This document shows positions 48,043 through 61,063 of a DNA stretch of 64,000 nt, piece after piece (the first letter of the stretch is position 1; every line of letters starts with the position of its first letter). Location of the stretch: NCBI GenBank assembly GCA_027922465.2, contig BQMF02000231.1:1-64000 (forward strand), read 5' to 3'. Both the position numbers and the translations under genes were made by a program. The notes under the pieces are model-generated. The model searched no databases. It worked only from the letters and a program-made list of their open reading frames with translations, and had not been told where the DNA came from. The stretch is from Turritopsis dohrnii. Its lineage: Eukaryota > Cnidaria > Hydrozoa > Anthoathecata > Oceaniidae.

Positions 48043-50252
48043 CAAAAAATCATTCCAGAGATGTAATGCTGGTTTCGCTCCCTCCCACAAATGTACTCGT
48101 GAGCCTCCAGGCGGTCTGTATATCAATTGCTTCTCGAAATGTTTTTCACATATCCTATCCAACTGAGAAGCCAAATTTTGTTGTTGTGTCTCTTAATCCA
48201 CATATTCACTGACTTTTCTCCTTTAATGGGAAAGAAAAGAATCTAATTCCTGTTCTTTGTTTTGCACGAGAAAAATAGTCAAAGGAAGCACACAAAATAC
48301 CTTATTTTTTATCAGGGATTTAACCGTCCATTTTCACTTTCGCTTTCCCGCTTCCAAAATCACACATTTGCCTCGTTTTCATGTACACGAGTGTCGATTG
48401 ATTTATTTCCAAAAAGGCCTATTGAAATATAAAGCGTTAAAAAACTATGTTACAGAATACAAATGCTAATATTAAAAACAACGTCTGAAACACTTTCACT
48501 TTGTTCTTTGCTTAGTAGCACAAATTTATTGAATGGGAATCTTAAAGAGCGATAAAAAACACGAAACTTCGCACAAAGTTTTCTTGCAGACATTTTCCTT
48601 GCTTCTAATTGGTTGAAAACTAAGAATAGCTTAGAGCCTGATTACACGAGATAATTTTCAATCAGCTTTAGTTTAAACATTTGCAACAAACAAACGTCAG
48701 AAAAATTTTTTTCGTAATATCTGTTGATGTGACATCAGTAGGGCCTATTTAATATAGAAATGATTTTTATTTTTTTATTTTTTTTACTCTAAGGGGTCAA
48801 ATTCCTTGTTTTTACAAAGTGTAGCTAAGTGAAACTAATTAACACGGTTTATTTTGAAAACATGCTGCATAATGACGTCAATATTGCGGCACAACAGAAC
48901 GAGAGCAGATGGCAACGAAGGAAAAGCAAGAAGCGGTGTGTAGTGAAGAGAGTTTGGGTGACGATGAAAAATTTTGAATATAGCTCTGATGAAGAAGATG
49001 ATACGTTGAAAGTTATTCATGCGCACACACTGCTGTACCATGCCGTCATTAGTGGAGTGCAATGTTGAAAGGAATGTCCTAACCTTGCTGCATTTCTTTT
49101 TTTCCACAAATATTCTAAAAGCTGTTATTTCGTTTCTCACATTCTACATTTGAACAGGTAGTTTATCTCATTAATTATTCATAGTAAGTCACTCTTTCAC
49201 CTGATAACGTTGCATATAACATTCAGAATGATTTCACGAGCATCCGCAACATTGAGGTCACATCACTGAAAGTTATTGCAAAGTTGCTAAGTGATAGATT
49301 GGGACCAAATTGAATGAATTTTGAAAAGAAAAACTTTGGAGGCTGTTACTGATGTTAAAGACTGAGAGTTAAGATGAAAAAAATATCTAACGTTCGTTCT
49401 CCTTTAAATGAAACATCCATAGTGATCTCGAAAGCAACTCACCTATTATGTAAGAAGTGGACGCATCTTTCCCCGAATTCATGTTTTTTTTTTTTTTTTT
49501 CTTTTCTGCGATGTACTCCATATCCTCAGACGTCAACAATTAAATATTACATGATAATTCTTCCAAATCACAATAATTCAATCATTAATGACTTTATATT
49601 CTGCACTCCGAATTCATGTTTTACGTCACAATCGAGCGAAGTTGTCCTGTCAATGCATTAATAAAAGTGCCACTTTGAGATCCCTTTACAGTAGTCTTTG
49701 ACATTCCTAAAATGGAATCATTTGACTCGTCCTAACATCTTGATAGTTAAAAGAATCGAGTCTTCCCATTCAAATTATCGATGTTCATTTTCAGTGAACA
49801 AAACCTCTTATTTCAGAATGACTCTCTTTTGGTATAAACTATATGAAATTTTCTCGTTAGAAATATGATTTCCTCATCAGAACGAAGATAGTACAGTCCA
49901 GATATTTTGTTAAATGAAAACAAATGACTTGGGATTGTTGCAAACGTTAAAAAAACAATGACCCTCCTTTGTTTTAAGTAAATAAGCATGAAATGATTCT
50001 GATTATTTTCGAAAGGAATGCTATGGGTCATCAAGGTTTTGTTTTAGTTGCTATGGTTTTAAATCATGACGTCATTAAATGCGGCTGTACCTTTACGACG
50101 TCGGTATTTCGATGACTTTCAAATTTTAAGATTCAAAATTTGTCACGACTTAATGAGAGCATTTCTTTATACATAAGTGTTTTTGGTACTGGAGGTGCAT
50201 GTCATTCGAATCAGAGTGTTATCCTGCGGTGGTATGATCCACTTCCAAGACA
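48043..50252. other. No recognised gene
   Basis: The frame at 48829-49068 (79 residues, basic then acidic, KNFEYSSDEEDDTLK) is the only one with some coding character. It has no upstream or downstream support. Confidence 0.35.
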
Positions 50253-50373
50253 CCCCAGTTGGCGAATTCGTCAAAACGTCTGCGATGAAGAACAATTTTA
50301 TTGAGATAACGTGCTTTATTCTATAGAGGTTCACTCCTCCGCAATGATTTTTTAACAAATTTACCCACTGGGA
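50253..50373. mobile_element. 121-bp MITE (CCCAGT family), copy 2
   Basis: Starts CCCAGTTGGCGAATTCGTC and ends TTAACAAATTTACCCACTGGG, inverted. Confidence 0.7.
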
Positions 50374-50654
50374 TGTTATGTAAAGCCATCCATCGTGTAC
50401 AGGTAAGAAAAAGAGTACAGTTTATTCTCGTCGAAGCACAAATGTCAAATCTTTATTTAATGTTATGAAACGAAATAGATAAAAATTTAAAGATTTTATT
50501 TTTTATGTGAAATCTAGGCCTTATGAGACACGTGACCAAGTTTATATAAATGGTTTCCTCAGCCTAAACGATTAACGTGTCTATTCGCTCCGTTACCGTT
50601 GGCAACCCACCCATTCTCCCACTTTAAATATATATTTGTCGGCGATGTTAATAA

Positions 50655-50891
50655 TAGACCTTTCCCGAATTTCTGTTTAAACACCGTGTTATAGCCTAGC
50701 CTCTAAGTTTCGCCTCTTTTTCAAACTCTTGATTACTTCTAGTTATTCCACTGGGGAACTCAAAGAACGAGTAACTGTTACTTACTGAAAACATTATGCA
50801 ATTAAAAAAACAATGAAAGACATGGAAACGAGGCAAAACTTGATAACTAAGCATTAACTCAGCATTTAAACAGGAATTCGGGAAAGGTGTA
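50655..50891. mobile_element. MITE A of a three-MITE row
   Basis: Starts TAGACCTTTCCCGAATTTC and ends GAATTCGGGAAAGGTGTA, the inverse. GAAACGAGGC lies inside. Confidence 0.8.
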
Positions 50892-51095
50892 TAGACCTTT
50901 TCGGAAAATACGTCAGAGCAGATCTTGCCTCGCTTTCAACCCAAATAATAGTGGCATTTGTGTTGTTTTTGAAAAGAAATGATACCCGAGAGGAAATCTT
51001 ACACGAACTTTTTTTATGATTCTTAATTACGTAAGTAATTAAAAGCCTTAGAAACGATGCAAGATCTGCCGTGACGTATTTTCCGAAAAGGTCTA
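50892..51095. mobile_element. MITE B of a three-MITE row
   Basis: Starts TAGACCTTTTCGGAAAATAC and ends GTATTTTCCGAAAAGGTCTA, a perfect 20-bp inverse. It abuts A and C with no spacer. Confidence 0.85.
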
Positions 51096-51309
51096 TAGAC
51101 CTTTCCCGAGTTTATTTTTTATCACACTCCGCCTCGTTTTCAATTGCGTTACTATGACAACCGAATCTCTTGTGCTCAATCATTAACACTATCACAATTG
51201 TTACACTTATTGCATATTACTGAAATGAGTCCCGTGACATTTCGTTACCATATTAACCATTGCGAAAACGAGGCGGAGCTTGATAAAAAATAAACTCGGG
51301 AAATGTCTA
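51096..51309. mobile_element. MITE C of a three-MITE row
   Basis: Starts TAGACCTTTCCCGAGTTTAT and ends ATAAACTCGGGAAATGTCTA. Inner arms CCGCCTCGTTTTC / GAAAACGAGGCGG. Confidence 0.85.
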
Positions 51310-53222
51310 TTGCTTCTTGATGTTTTTAAGCTTAATAGCATCATAATGATGTATGAGCTACGATGACTCCAGCACTACCAAAACTGTTGTTCATTCTTTC
51401 CCAATCTCTCCCAGAATCTACCCCGGCGATGACAGCTGCACCTGTAGCCAAAATAAACTCGCTTGTTCATGACATGATAAACTCCCACTTGAACTTCCAT
51501 AGAAAAATAAATTAAGTTATTTTTGGTGAAGTGCAACGAAAAAGAAAACATGATCTAGAATTTATTGACGTGGCTGTTTGTCGGTGTTAATTACGAGGAT
51601 GAACACTACATTGCTTATATTGTCCCAAGTAGATTCACTTTAGCTGTTTTTAGAACCTTTATACAAGCTGTAGACAGTGCCACGTATACATGATATCTCT
51701 GGAAAGCTGAGCTGATACGCCAAACCTGCTGCATCATTAAAAGCAGCTTCCCCTTATTTTGTATCTAGCCTCTTTTATGATTCCCCTCTCTTGTAGAAAT
51801 TTTCACAATGTTACTGTTAAGCAAACAGTGGTGTGGCCTTATTTCGAAGATTTGCTTATCTAGTTACGATCGATCGCGAAACGAAAACACGAGTTTAATC
51901 AGCATATGTGGTGAGTGCATCATGAGAATTCTGTTCATCGAACAACTTCATATCATCAAACCTGTCAGTGAAAACTCTTGTAGAAATGTTTGTAGGAACG
52001 AGACAAATTTAAACATAGGTCGTTACCATGACGTTTTGATGGTCTCCGATTGGTTGGTCGTGGTTGAGATAGTGTTGACCATCTTACTAAATCTAAATAT
52101 TGAAAAAATGCTATAATTCCTCTAATAAGCGCCCGGACGCTATCGGGATATTTATTAGACCTTTACCGATTTTACCGTGCAGCCTCGTTTTAAAGATGAG
52201 ATCTGTGTTTGATTATCCAACTGTGGAATGAAAAAGATAAATGAATATACAAGTCAGGGTATTTCAAAATCACCAGTCAACCCTTTTCTCAAAACCTGTT
52301 CCAGATTTTTCCATGTAATCACAAATCAGATCATTAAAAGCGAGTTAGCAATCAAACTAGAATAAATATGATCATTAATTGTTAGTATTATTAATCGCAG
52401 GTTTGCATATTTCTTGACTCTTTAAGTAGAATGGCTATATGTCAAAGATAGCTATTTGTAGCTTAATATTCATATTTATTGTTAGTATGGGCATACATAA
52501 ATTAAGAGAATTTGTGTTAAAAAATGTGGTAAGAACTTAGGGTTGCATTATGCTGATGTCAGCAGGTGGAGTTCCTTATGTATTAGAAAAAGGGTCTGCA
52601 AACACTGGTTAGCTAATATCAAAATGATGATAAAATGAAGTGAACAGAATAAATGCACACTCTGATATCTTTTGACGCCAACCCGGGGTTACAAACTCGT
52701 TCAGCTAATGCTCGTTTCATCTTCCTATAAAACGTGTACCAATCAACCAACTCAATCCCAACATGCAACTCACTTCATTGTTAAACAGGGTGGTTACGGG
52801 AGGGTGGCCGTTAATTAGGGGAAATCGAAAACTTCGTTCCCAGGTTCCGCGCTGTCTCCAGTAGAAAACAACATTTAGAACACGACATAAAATTTAAACC
52901 ACCACTCTGAAAAGAAAGTTTGAACAGTGGGATAGATTTGTCTTATGTAATCATAATATTTTAGTTTTATACCTGCTATTTCCGTTTGAATGAACGAGGC
53001 GTTTCGCAAAAATATTACAATTAAATGTAAAAAGCTTTCACAACTCATCATATAAGAAAAGTTCCCAAAATGCTTTGCAAATTAATTTTGCTAACTAACA
53101 ACAAAACTAAAAATGGTATCAGTGTGTCTTGCATCAAAAGTTTCACGAAATTAAAAGGAAAATTAGAAACACGAAAGCAGGACAATATCATCAAACCAAA
53201 TCTGCTTCACATCTGCTCTCAT
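51310..53222. other. No gene seen
   Basis: A lone arm of the same MITE family (TAGACCTTTACCGATTTTA) lies at ~52156. The 102-residue frame at 51808-52116 has no recognisable content. Confidence 0.45.
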
Positions 53223-53298
53223 GAAGTGAGGTGAGTATAGTGCACAACATACCTATTGAAGTGAGTTGAGTATATTGCAGAACATACCTATTGAAGTT
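53223..53298 (+). repeat. Two-copy short tandem duplication
   Basis: GAAGTGAGGTGAGTATAGTG and GAAGTGAGTTGAGTATATTG are each followed by CA-AACATACCTATTGAAG. Period about 39. Confidence 0.8.
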
Positions 53299-53800
53299 TT
53301 TCCAAACCTTTGATGGTCGGAAAGAGGTTCGTCTCGTATAAAGGCACAACCAGAGAATTGAATCCCTCTGTAAGAATGAATTAATTAAAAAAAAATGGAC
53401 CAACTTGGACCAAGAGTTTCAATTTTGATTATTTTGAACTCATGATTTTGGCGAGGCGATTAATCCTCAAATATGTTTCAAGTAACGATGGCGTATCTGA
53501 AAGAAAAGTTAAATTCTTTATTTCAGAGAATTTTATTTTAGATAAAAATATCTCCATTCTTAGATTACTTTTAATATGAAGGATGCTAAGATATGCAAGG
53601 ACGTTGTTTTTCCACTTGGGAATCAATGGAAACTGTGCGTTGTATTATGGAGAACAATGTATAAGTAACTACCTTCCGTGAGGGAAGACGAAAGCGACTC
53701 AATTAAATACTTTTTACTAGATTTCTCCCGACTACCTAACTGTAAGACCACCAACAGAGCGTACCTTCACCAACAGTAAAACTTTTACTTTATTTCATTA

Positions 53801-53921
53801 CCCGGTGTGCAAAATTGTCAAAAAGTCACTGCGACGAAGAGCATTTTCAATGAAATTGTGTGTAGGTTTCCACAAAAATGCACTCCTTGGCAGCGATTTT
53901 TTCAACAAATTTGTACACTTA
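53801..53921. mobile_element. 121-bp MITE (CCCAGT family), copy 3
   Basis: Starts CCCGGTGTGCAAAATTGTC after TA and ends CAACAAATTTGTACACTTA. Same length as copies 1 and 2. Confidence 0.7.
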
Positions 53922-54206
53922 GTAAGAGCTTGAGAAAGGAAAACGTTTTTCATAAACAACGTTGCTTTTGGAGGATTTCTCTAGTAAGCATGGTTTACAC
54001 TACGACGATATCATTCTTACTTTTTTATGGCTATTATTTATACGTGAACTGGGGCATTATTTCGTAGTTCAAAGTATTTATCAAAGCGGAAAATATTAGG
54101 AATATATTTAAAGATTTGATATCTCAAAGTCTTGACGCAGTAACGTCTTAAATTGAATTTTGAATTCGAAATCACGAACTTAAATCAAAAAACAAGCGAG
54201 GCTATC

Positions 54207-54359
54207 CATCTAACAATTTGAAAGCAGTTAAACTTCTCGGTTAAAGCTTCTTAAAATAGTCTGTAAGGACGAGGCATATCCTGACCTAACCCTCACTAAC
54301 CCAAACGAATTTTACAAGGTTCACACCATGAAGTTTTGATGCTTTCAAATTGTTAGATG
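54207..54359. mobile_element. Foldback MITE
   Basis: CATCTAACAATTTGAAAGCA at the left is exactly inverted as TGCTTTCAAATTGTTAGATG at the right (153 bp overall). Confidence 0.8.
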
Positions 54360-55034
54360 AACTATAATAGGAATTAATATCAGTAGCAGAAATACGAAAG
54401 AAAATATTAACAAGATAGCAAGCACAAAGACGGTGAGAAAGTTAAAAGGCATGTTTTCTTCATTCCTGAGCCTCAGGTTTAAACATTAATCAATAACACC
54501 CATCTCGTTTAAACTTTCAAGGTTAGTGTTAAGTTTACTACAGGAAGTTTGAATAATCGAGGTCATTTGTAAATAATAAAAGTATACATTCAGTAATACA
54601 ATGAATAACATGGAAACGAGGTTGGTATTGTTGACTTTGCTATAATACAAATGTTTAAAAAAATCGACCAAGAAATTAAAAAAAAGTCGAGAACATCCAC
54701 TGTGAAGGAGAGCATAAACCTACAGAGGAGGGTGGGATTTTTCTAGTTTATCTACGGTAGCATAGAATTCAAGCACGACCAGTGCTGAATGATGTCGTTC
54801 GTGTATGAGGAAGATTTTAAAGTTCAAAACGATTAAAGGATAAGATTGTGGAAGAACTCTTGATAAAAATTGAAACCTGTTTCTTTCATTCAAACATGCA
54901 AAGGGCGGCTTTTATCATCTTTATTTATTGTTGCTACAACCTGTGACTTTTAATCAAGGATACGTCTGCAGTTCAATAGCGCTTCAATAGCGGCATTCAT
55001 CAATGGAAATGATATTACACGGTTGAAGTCTCAA
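54360..55034. other. No gene seen
   Basis: Noncoding flank of the Helitron. Confidence 0.5.
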
Positions 55035-55879
55035 TCTATATATACTAATCCGCGTTGTGCATACCACTTTTATTTTAGAGAGTGTTTTGTTTTTGTTTTT
55101 TTAATGGTCAAAATCTTCTTAATCGTGGTCATATAGCGGCAGTTCGACCAGTGAAGAAACCCTCAAAATGCCTATTTTTCAACATTTGTTTTGACACGTG
55201 ATCGCCGTTTCACAGTTTTTATTGGTTGCCGAAATCGGAAAAACCAAAGCAACCAATTCGTTTGAAAAAGTAAACAAATTAAGTTTTTTATTCAGTGCGG
55301 TTACGCTTGAGAAAAAATAAACAATACGAATAGACAATCGCAATTGTCTGTATATGTATATCAATCAAATTAATAGCAAGTTCACCAGTTCATTATAAAG
55401 TTTATCAGTTTATCGAAAGCGAAAGAATTACGTAACGAGGTAATAATTGTGTTTATTATTTTAAAGATGGCAAACTCCACGAAGATTTTTCCAAGCTGAC
55501 CTAAGAGACCTATTGACTCTTTTATTTTTCACATTAGGTTATTGCTGTTCCATTGCTGTCCTGTGTAGTAGAAAGAAAGATAGTTTTGAAAAGAAAGAAA
55601 GATAGATAGGTTTGTAACCTACACGTTGTTTGTTTGTGTTGTTCGTGATCACATCAATAATCAGTTTTCAGAGTCTCAGTTAATCAGTTTATCAAGTTCA
55701 ATTTTTATTTTCGCTTTCCCCTAGGTTGTTTAGCTCTCTGTTTGCTGCTGTTGACCCTACATTATTAATTTGTAGAAAGAAAGGTTTGTTTTCGCTTCCA
55801 CCAGGTTTTGTAGGTGCTGTTTTTCTTCACTGGGGGTGGTTATATTCCTTTCTTCTATTGTTTGTGTTTATGTATTGTG

Positions 55880-58800
55880 ATGTTTAATATAAGAGGCACT
55901 AATATTATTCCTGGCTTCCAAGCAGTTTTTAGGAATGGTCAGTTTGTTTTGCAGCCTCCTGATCAACAGCAAATGCGCTCTGTTATTCAGCGTAGGCATG
56001 CTAATGAGGATGTAGCTGAAGCAAGGCGCCAACAGCTTCAGGCAAATAACATCCAACCATTATTAGAAAATGAGAGGCTTAGAATCAACAATGCTCAAAG
56101 GCAAGTTGATTATCGTCAAGGTGAAGAGCCAGGTGAAAGATTAGCCAGACGGAATGAGAATGCACAACGTATGAGGGCTAGGCGTGCTGTTCAACGGAAT
56201 GCATTGCATCGTGCTGCTCGACAAGACCAAATGCCTGAGCTACATTATCTTGGTGCCATGGACAAGGTGTGTCAGTTTTGTGGTGCCAAGATGTTTACTG
56301 ACGAGAACAATTTTAAGTGTTGTCACCAAGGTAAAGTTCATTTAGATGATATTTATTATCCTGATGATCTTAAAGATCTTTTAGTAGGTGATTCTAATCA
56401 TTCAAAGAACTTTCAAGAAAATATTCGAAAGTTCAATAGTTCGGTTGCTTTTGCTTCGATGGGTGCAAAATTGGTTGTTCCACAAGGTCGTGGTCCGCCA
56501 GTTTTTCGTATTAATGGCCAGGTATGTCATCGAACAGGTAATTTACACCCACCACCGGGTATTCCTCCATCCTTTGGTCAATTATATATCTATGATGGCA
56601 TGGATGCGTTCAATGAGAGAATGGCAAGACCAGAAAATCAAGGTTGTTCTCCCGAAGTCATGCAAACTTTGCAAGACATCATTTTAAGGGAGAGTCCATA
56701 TGCAGCTGCTTACAAACACATGGGTGAGGTAGAAGCGGAGGAATTTCAACTTGCAAATGAACAAAATCGTCGCCCATCTGAGGTAAACGGAATGTATGAA
56801 AATTAATAATTAAAAATCTTTGAACTAATATTTCCAGATCTTTGCTATTGTTTTCCAGGTTAGAATGCATTTGAGAAGTGGTGGTGATCGGCGTCGATAC
56901 AATCTACCTCACCATGATGAAGTAGCTGCTGTTTTTGTTGGTGAAGATGGTGCACCACCATTGGCTCGGGATATCGTTGTTTACCCTAGAGATAGACCCT
57001 TGCAGGATTTGCCTGTTCATTCACCTAATGTTGATCCAATGGTGTATCCGGTATTTTTCCCAAGAGGAGAGTTCGGTTGGAGTTCCGACATTCCTCATGT
57101 AGCAGAATATGCAGCAGGCCAGCAACGTCGTACGACCATGCTGCAATATTATACTTATAGGTTTGCATTTAGAGAAGCTTTTAGCCCCATATTAAAAGGT
57201 AAAAGATTACTTCAACAATATGCTGTAGATTGTTACTGCAAAGTTGAATCTGACCGTCTTAATTATGTTCGTCAAAACCAGGGCAATTTCCGTGTTGAGC
57301 AATATCAAGGGCTCATTGATTATCTTGAAAATGTTGCAGAAAATCGTGGCCTTCATGCAGGCAGACCGGTGATTCTTCCGTCTTCCTTTCAGGGTGGTCC
57401 TAGGGCCATGCAACAGAATTATCAAGATGCTATGGCTATGGTTACTAGAATGGGCAAGCCGGATTTGTTTTGCACATTTACGTGCAATCCCAAATGGAGG
57501 GAGATCACGGAAAACTTAGATAATGAGCCTGCACATTATCGTCCGGACTTGATTACACGTGTTTTCAATTTGAAATTAAAAGCTCTTTTGGAGGATATAA
57601 ATAAAAATGGTGTTTTGGGAAAGGCCATTTCTCATTTGTATGTTATTGAATTTCAGAAACGTTCTTTGCCTCATGCTCATATTCTTATCCATTTAGCGCA
57701 AGAGGACAAACTTCGTAATGCTGATGACATTGACAGCTTAATTTCTGCTGAAATACCAGATCCTGAACAGGAACCAGAACTTCACAATATCATCAAGTCA
57801 TGTATGATTCATGGTCCCTGTGGGAATGCTAACCCTAATGCAGTTTGTATGGGAGATGATGGCAACTGCACCAAGGATTTTCCAAAGCGATTTTGTGAAA
57901 CAACCCAAATGAATGCAAATGGGTATCCACTCTATCGCAGACGTAACAATGGCCGTACTGTGAGGGTAAGAAATGTGGACTTAGATAATCAATGGGTAGT
58001 TCCATACTGTCCGTGGTTGTCCAAGAAGTATAATGCTCACATAAATTTGGAAGCATGTACCACGATCAGGAGCGTGAAATATCTCTTTAAATATGTTTAC
58101 AAGGGACATGATCGTGCTAATGTGGAGATTAATGAACGTTTGGAACATGACGAAATAAAAACATTTCTGGATGCTCGATATGTCAGTGCGCCTGAAGCAT
58201 TATGGAGAATATTTGAGTTTTCTATGCATGAAAAATCACATACTATTAAGCGATTAGCCGTTCATTTACCTGATCGCCATCAAGTTTATTTTAGAGCTGG
58301 TGAAGAGATGGCAGCAGCTGAAGGGGCATTAAAGGATAGTCACTTGACAGCATGGTTTAATCTGAACATAGACGATCCTGATGCACGCCGGTATCTTTAC
58401 TCAGATATTCCGTATCATTATGTTTTTCATGATAAGGAGAAAAAATGGAAAAAACGAAAAAAGACATTAAAACCAATAGTTGCTCGGTTATACAATGCTC
58501 GACCGTCAGAAGGAGAACGTTTTTTTCTACGAGTTTTGTTGTTGCATGTTGCAGGTGCTACGTCTTTCGAGGATTTGCGTACTTTCAATGGAGTTGTTTA
58601 CGACACATTCCGAGAAGCATGTATTGCCAGACGTCTTCTGCAAGATGATGCAGAATGGCACAATACATTGGAAGAGGCTTCAACGTTTCAAATGCCCCAA
58701 CAGCTTAGACAACTGTTTGTTACTATTTTGACTCACTGTGAGCCCTCTAATCCTCTTGAATTGTGGAATACATTCAAGGGGAATCTGTGTGAAGACTACC

Positions 58801-60380
58801 TTCGAACATTGGCTGTTGCTCAAGCTGAGCAAAGGGTTTTGGGTTACATTGATAATGTCCTGAGACAATTTGGTATGACTTTAACGCAGTTTAATCTTCC
58901 TGAATTGGTTCAACAGGTTGCTCAGGAAGAAGTTGATGTAAATATTTACATCAACAGGGCGGAACAGGTAAGGCCTTTGCTTAACGAACAGCAATTAGTT
59001 GTGGCAGATGCCATTTTGTGTGCAGTTTCAAATGTGCGTAATGGTTTAGCACAAGTTGAAACATTGTTTTACCTAGACGGACCGGCTGGCACAGGTAAGA
59101 CTTTTACATACAATTATGTTATTGCAGCATGCAGAGCCAGAGGTTGGAAAGTTGCTACTGCTGCATATACAGGTATTGCAGCCACCTTACTGTCTGGTGG
59201 TTGTACATTGCATTCATTATTTCGTTTGCCTGTTCCTGTTTTAGAAAATAGCGTATGTAATATAACACCGGCATCAAAACATGCAGAATACCTTCGAAGT
59301 GTCGACCTGTTTCTGATTGATGAAGCGACTATGGTTTCTATCCATGTTTTCCATGCTGTGGACAGATTACTCAAGGATATTTGTGGCAGTGATGCACTTT
59401 TTGGTGGCAAGGTTCTTTTGTGGGGTGGAGATTTTCGTCAGTGTTTGCCGGTTGTGAAAAAGGGAAAGCCAACCGATGTTATTGAAGTTTGCTTGACCAG
59501 TTCTGTGTTATGGGCATCAGTGGCGAAATACTCTCTCACTGAAAATATGAGAGCCAGACCGGAAGAGCAAGAATTCTGTACTTGGCTGTTGCAACTTGGC
59601 AATGGTGAACTTCCAACGAAACAAAGCGAACCTGCTAAAGGTTCCATCGAAATTCCTGATTGTTGTGTTGTTCCTAAAGATACTTCGATTATATCTGTTA
59701 TGTACGATGGACTTGAGCCTCACGAATATGCCACCACAGCCATTCTGACCCCGACAAATGACCAATCACTGATCATTAATAATGAGGTGTTGGACAGACT
59801 ACCTGGAGACGCAGTTTGCTATTACAGTGCTGATGAAGTGGCGTGTGACGATGAAGAAGAGCGGCAAAACTATCCGGTTGATTTTCTGAATAGTATTACA
59901 CCATCCGGTATGCCTCCACATTGTTTGAAACTTAAAGCTGGGGCTATTATTATGCTTTTGAGGAATCTGAACATCAGGAAGGGTCTCTGCAATGGCACCC
60001 GCTTGATTGTTCGTGAATTGTCGCATAACTTTATTAAGGCTGAAGTTTTGACAGGGTCAGCAGTTGGGGAGCTGATTTTCATACCTAGGGTTGAACTGTC
60101 ACCTTCAGATACAGGTATGCCTTTTGTATTAAAACGCAGACAATTGCCTATCCGTTTGGCCTACTCTTTCACTATTAACAAGAGTCAAGGTCAAACATTT
60201 GATAAAATTGGTTTGTTTTTGCAGAAACCGTGTTTTTCACATGGACAGTTGTATGTTGCCTGTTCAAGGGCAAAAGCATTTGGTAATGTTAAAATCAAAG
60301 TTGCCGGTACGGGTAAGCAAGGTTATATTAATGGAAAGATGTATACTCAAAATGTTGTCTTTCCACAGGTGTTGCTGTGA
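55880..60380 (+). CDS. Helitron Rep/helicase (RepHel), two exons, intact
   Basis: Exon 1 is 55880-56782 and exon 2 is 56859-60380. The 76-nt intron has GAG|GTAAAC and TTTTCCAG|GTT borders, giving 1,473 residues without a stop. The start is the first in-frame ATG (MFNIRG). Residues ~131-148 form a zinc finger (CQFC...KCC). The Rep domain has the HUH motif LPHAHILI (H573, H575) and the paired tyrosines YLFKYVYKG (Y709, Y713). The PIF1-type helicase has Walker A GPAGTGKT (~1042), Walker B LIDEAT, GGDFRQCLPVV, ENMRARPEE and the C-terminal INKSQGQTFDKIGL and YVACSRA. Rep nicks and joins single strands and the helicase unwinds during rolling-circle transposition. All key residues I can check are present, so the gene could be functional. 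Confidence 0.93.
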
Positions 60381-60389
60381 ATGTTGTGA

Positions 60390-60805
60390 TTGTCGTGGCC
60401 TATTCGGTTATATAACAAAATAGCATAAATACCTACAGTAGAGGCTACAGTTGATGTTTTTGTGGCTTCTTCTGTACGTCAGCCACTGTTTGATGTTGTG
60501 GCTTATTATAAGTGTAGTTTAAATACCTACAGTAGAGGCCACAGTTGATGTTTTTGTGGCTTCTTCTGTACGTCAGCCACTGTTTGATGTTGTGGCTTAT
60601 TATAAGTGTAGTTTAAATACCTACAGAGTGGCTGCTGTTAATAGTTGTTGTGGCTTCTTCTGTACGTCAGCCACTGTTTGATGTTGTGGCTTATTATAAG
60701 TGTAGTTTAAATACCTACAGAGTGGCTGCTGTTAATAGTTGTTGTGGCTTTTTCTGTACGTCAGCCACTGTTTGATGTTGTGGCTTATTATAAGTGTATC
60801 GTAAA
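60390..60805 (+). repeat. Minisatellite, ~94-bp unit, about four copies
   Basis: AAATACCTACAG recurs at 60428, 60521, 60615 and 60709. Units include TTCTGTACGTCAGCCACTG and TGTTGTGGCTTATTATAAG. It begins within about ten bases of the RepHel stop codon. Confidence 0.9.
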
Positions 60806-60892
60806 CATTTGGTGTGGCCACTGTTGAAATTGTTGTTGTTTGGCAACTTTGTACCTAATGAACAGTCTGTATGTTTTGTTGTTTTTTTAGGT

Positions 60893-60979
60893 GGAGTACA
60901 AGTCCCATTGACTTACGTTCTCGCCGTGTACTCCGTTACCATGAATTGTTCCTGAAGCAAACTTTGTGAACAATTCATG
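60893..60979 (+). other. Possible structured RNA/DNA segment upstream of the micro-exon gene
   Basis: GGAGTACA (from ~60893) pairs with TGTACTCC (to ~60935), enclosing AAGTC/GACTT and ACG/CGT hairpins, a three-way-junction-like fold. Directly after it CATGAATTGTTC (60940-60951) pairs perfectly with GAACAATTCATG (60968-60979) around a 16-nt loop. It could belong to the Helitron 3' terminus or to the leader of the gene at 61064. No hammerhead or other known core was seen. Confidence 0.4.
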
Positions 60980-61063
60980 AACCAAAAGTCAGGGCATGCT
61001 CCATATTATCTCTCCATGATTGTAACTTTTGTTTTTTCTTCATTTAGAGCTATATAAACAATA

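Larger units (their letters stand above)
55035..60880 (+). mobile_element. Autonomous Helitron with intact RepHel gene (3' end not fixed)
   Basis: The 5' end is A|TCTATATATACTAATCCGC at 55034-55035, supported by a second copy at 2194(-). Then come a leader of ~840 bases, the RepHel gene and a 94-bp minisatellite at 60390-60805. I found no CTRR end with a GC hairpin directly before a T that I would trust, so the 3' boundary is open. It may lie at about 60.9 kb or beyond the micro-exon gene at 62.8 kb. Confidence 0.75.

Noticed and set aside
51808..52116. 102-residue plus-strand frame
   Set aside because: No recognisable domain, no splice or transcript signals, and composition like noncoding neighbours.
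60893..60979. Hammerhead ribozyme
   Set aside because: The conserved CUGAUGA and GAAA core elements are absent despite the three-way-junction-like pairing.
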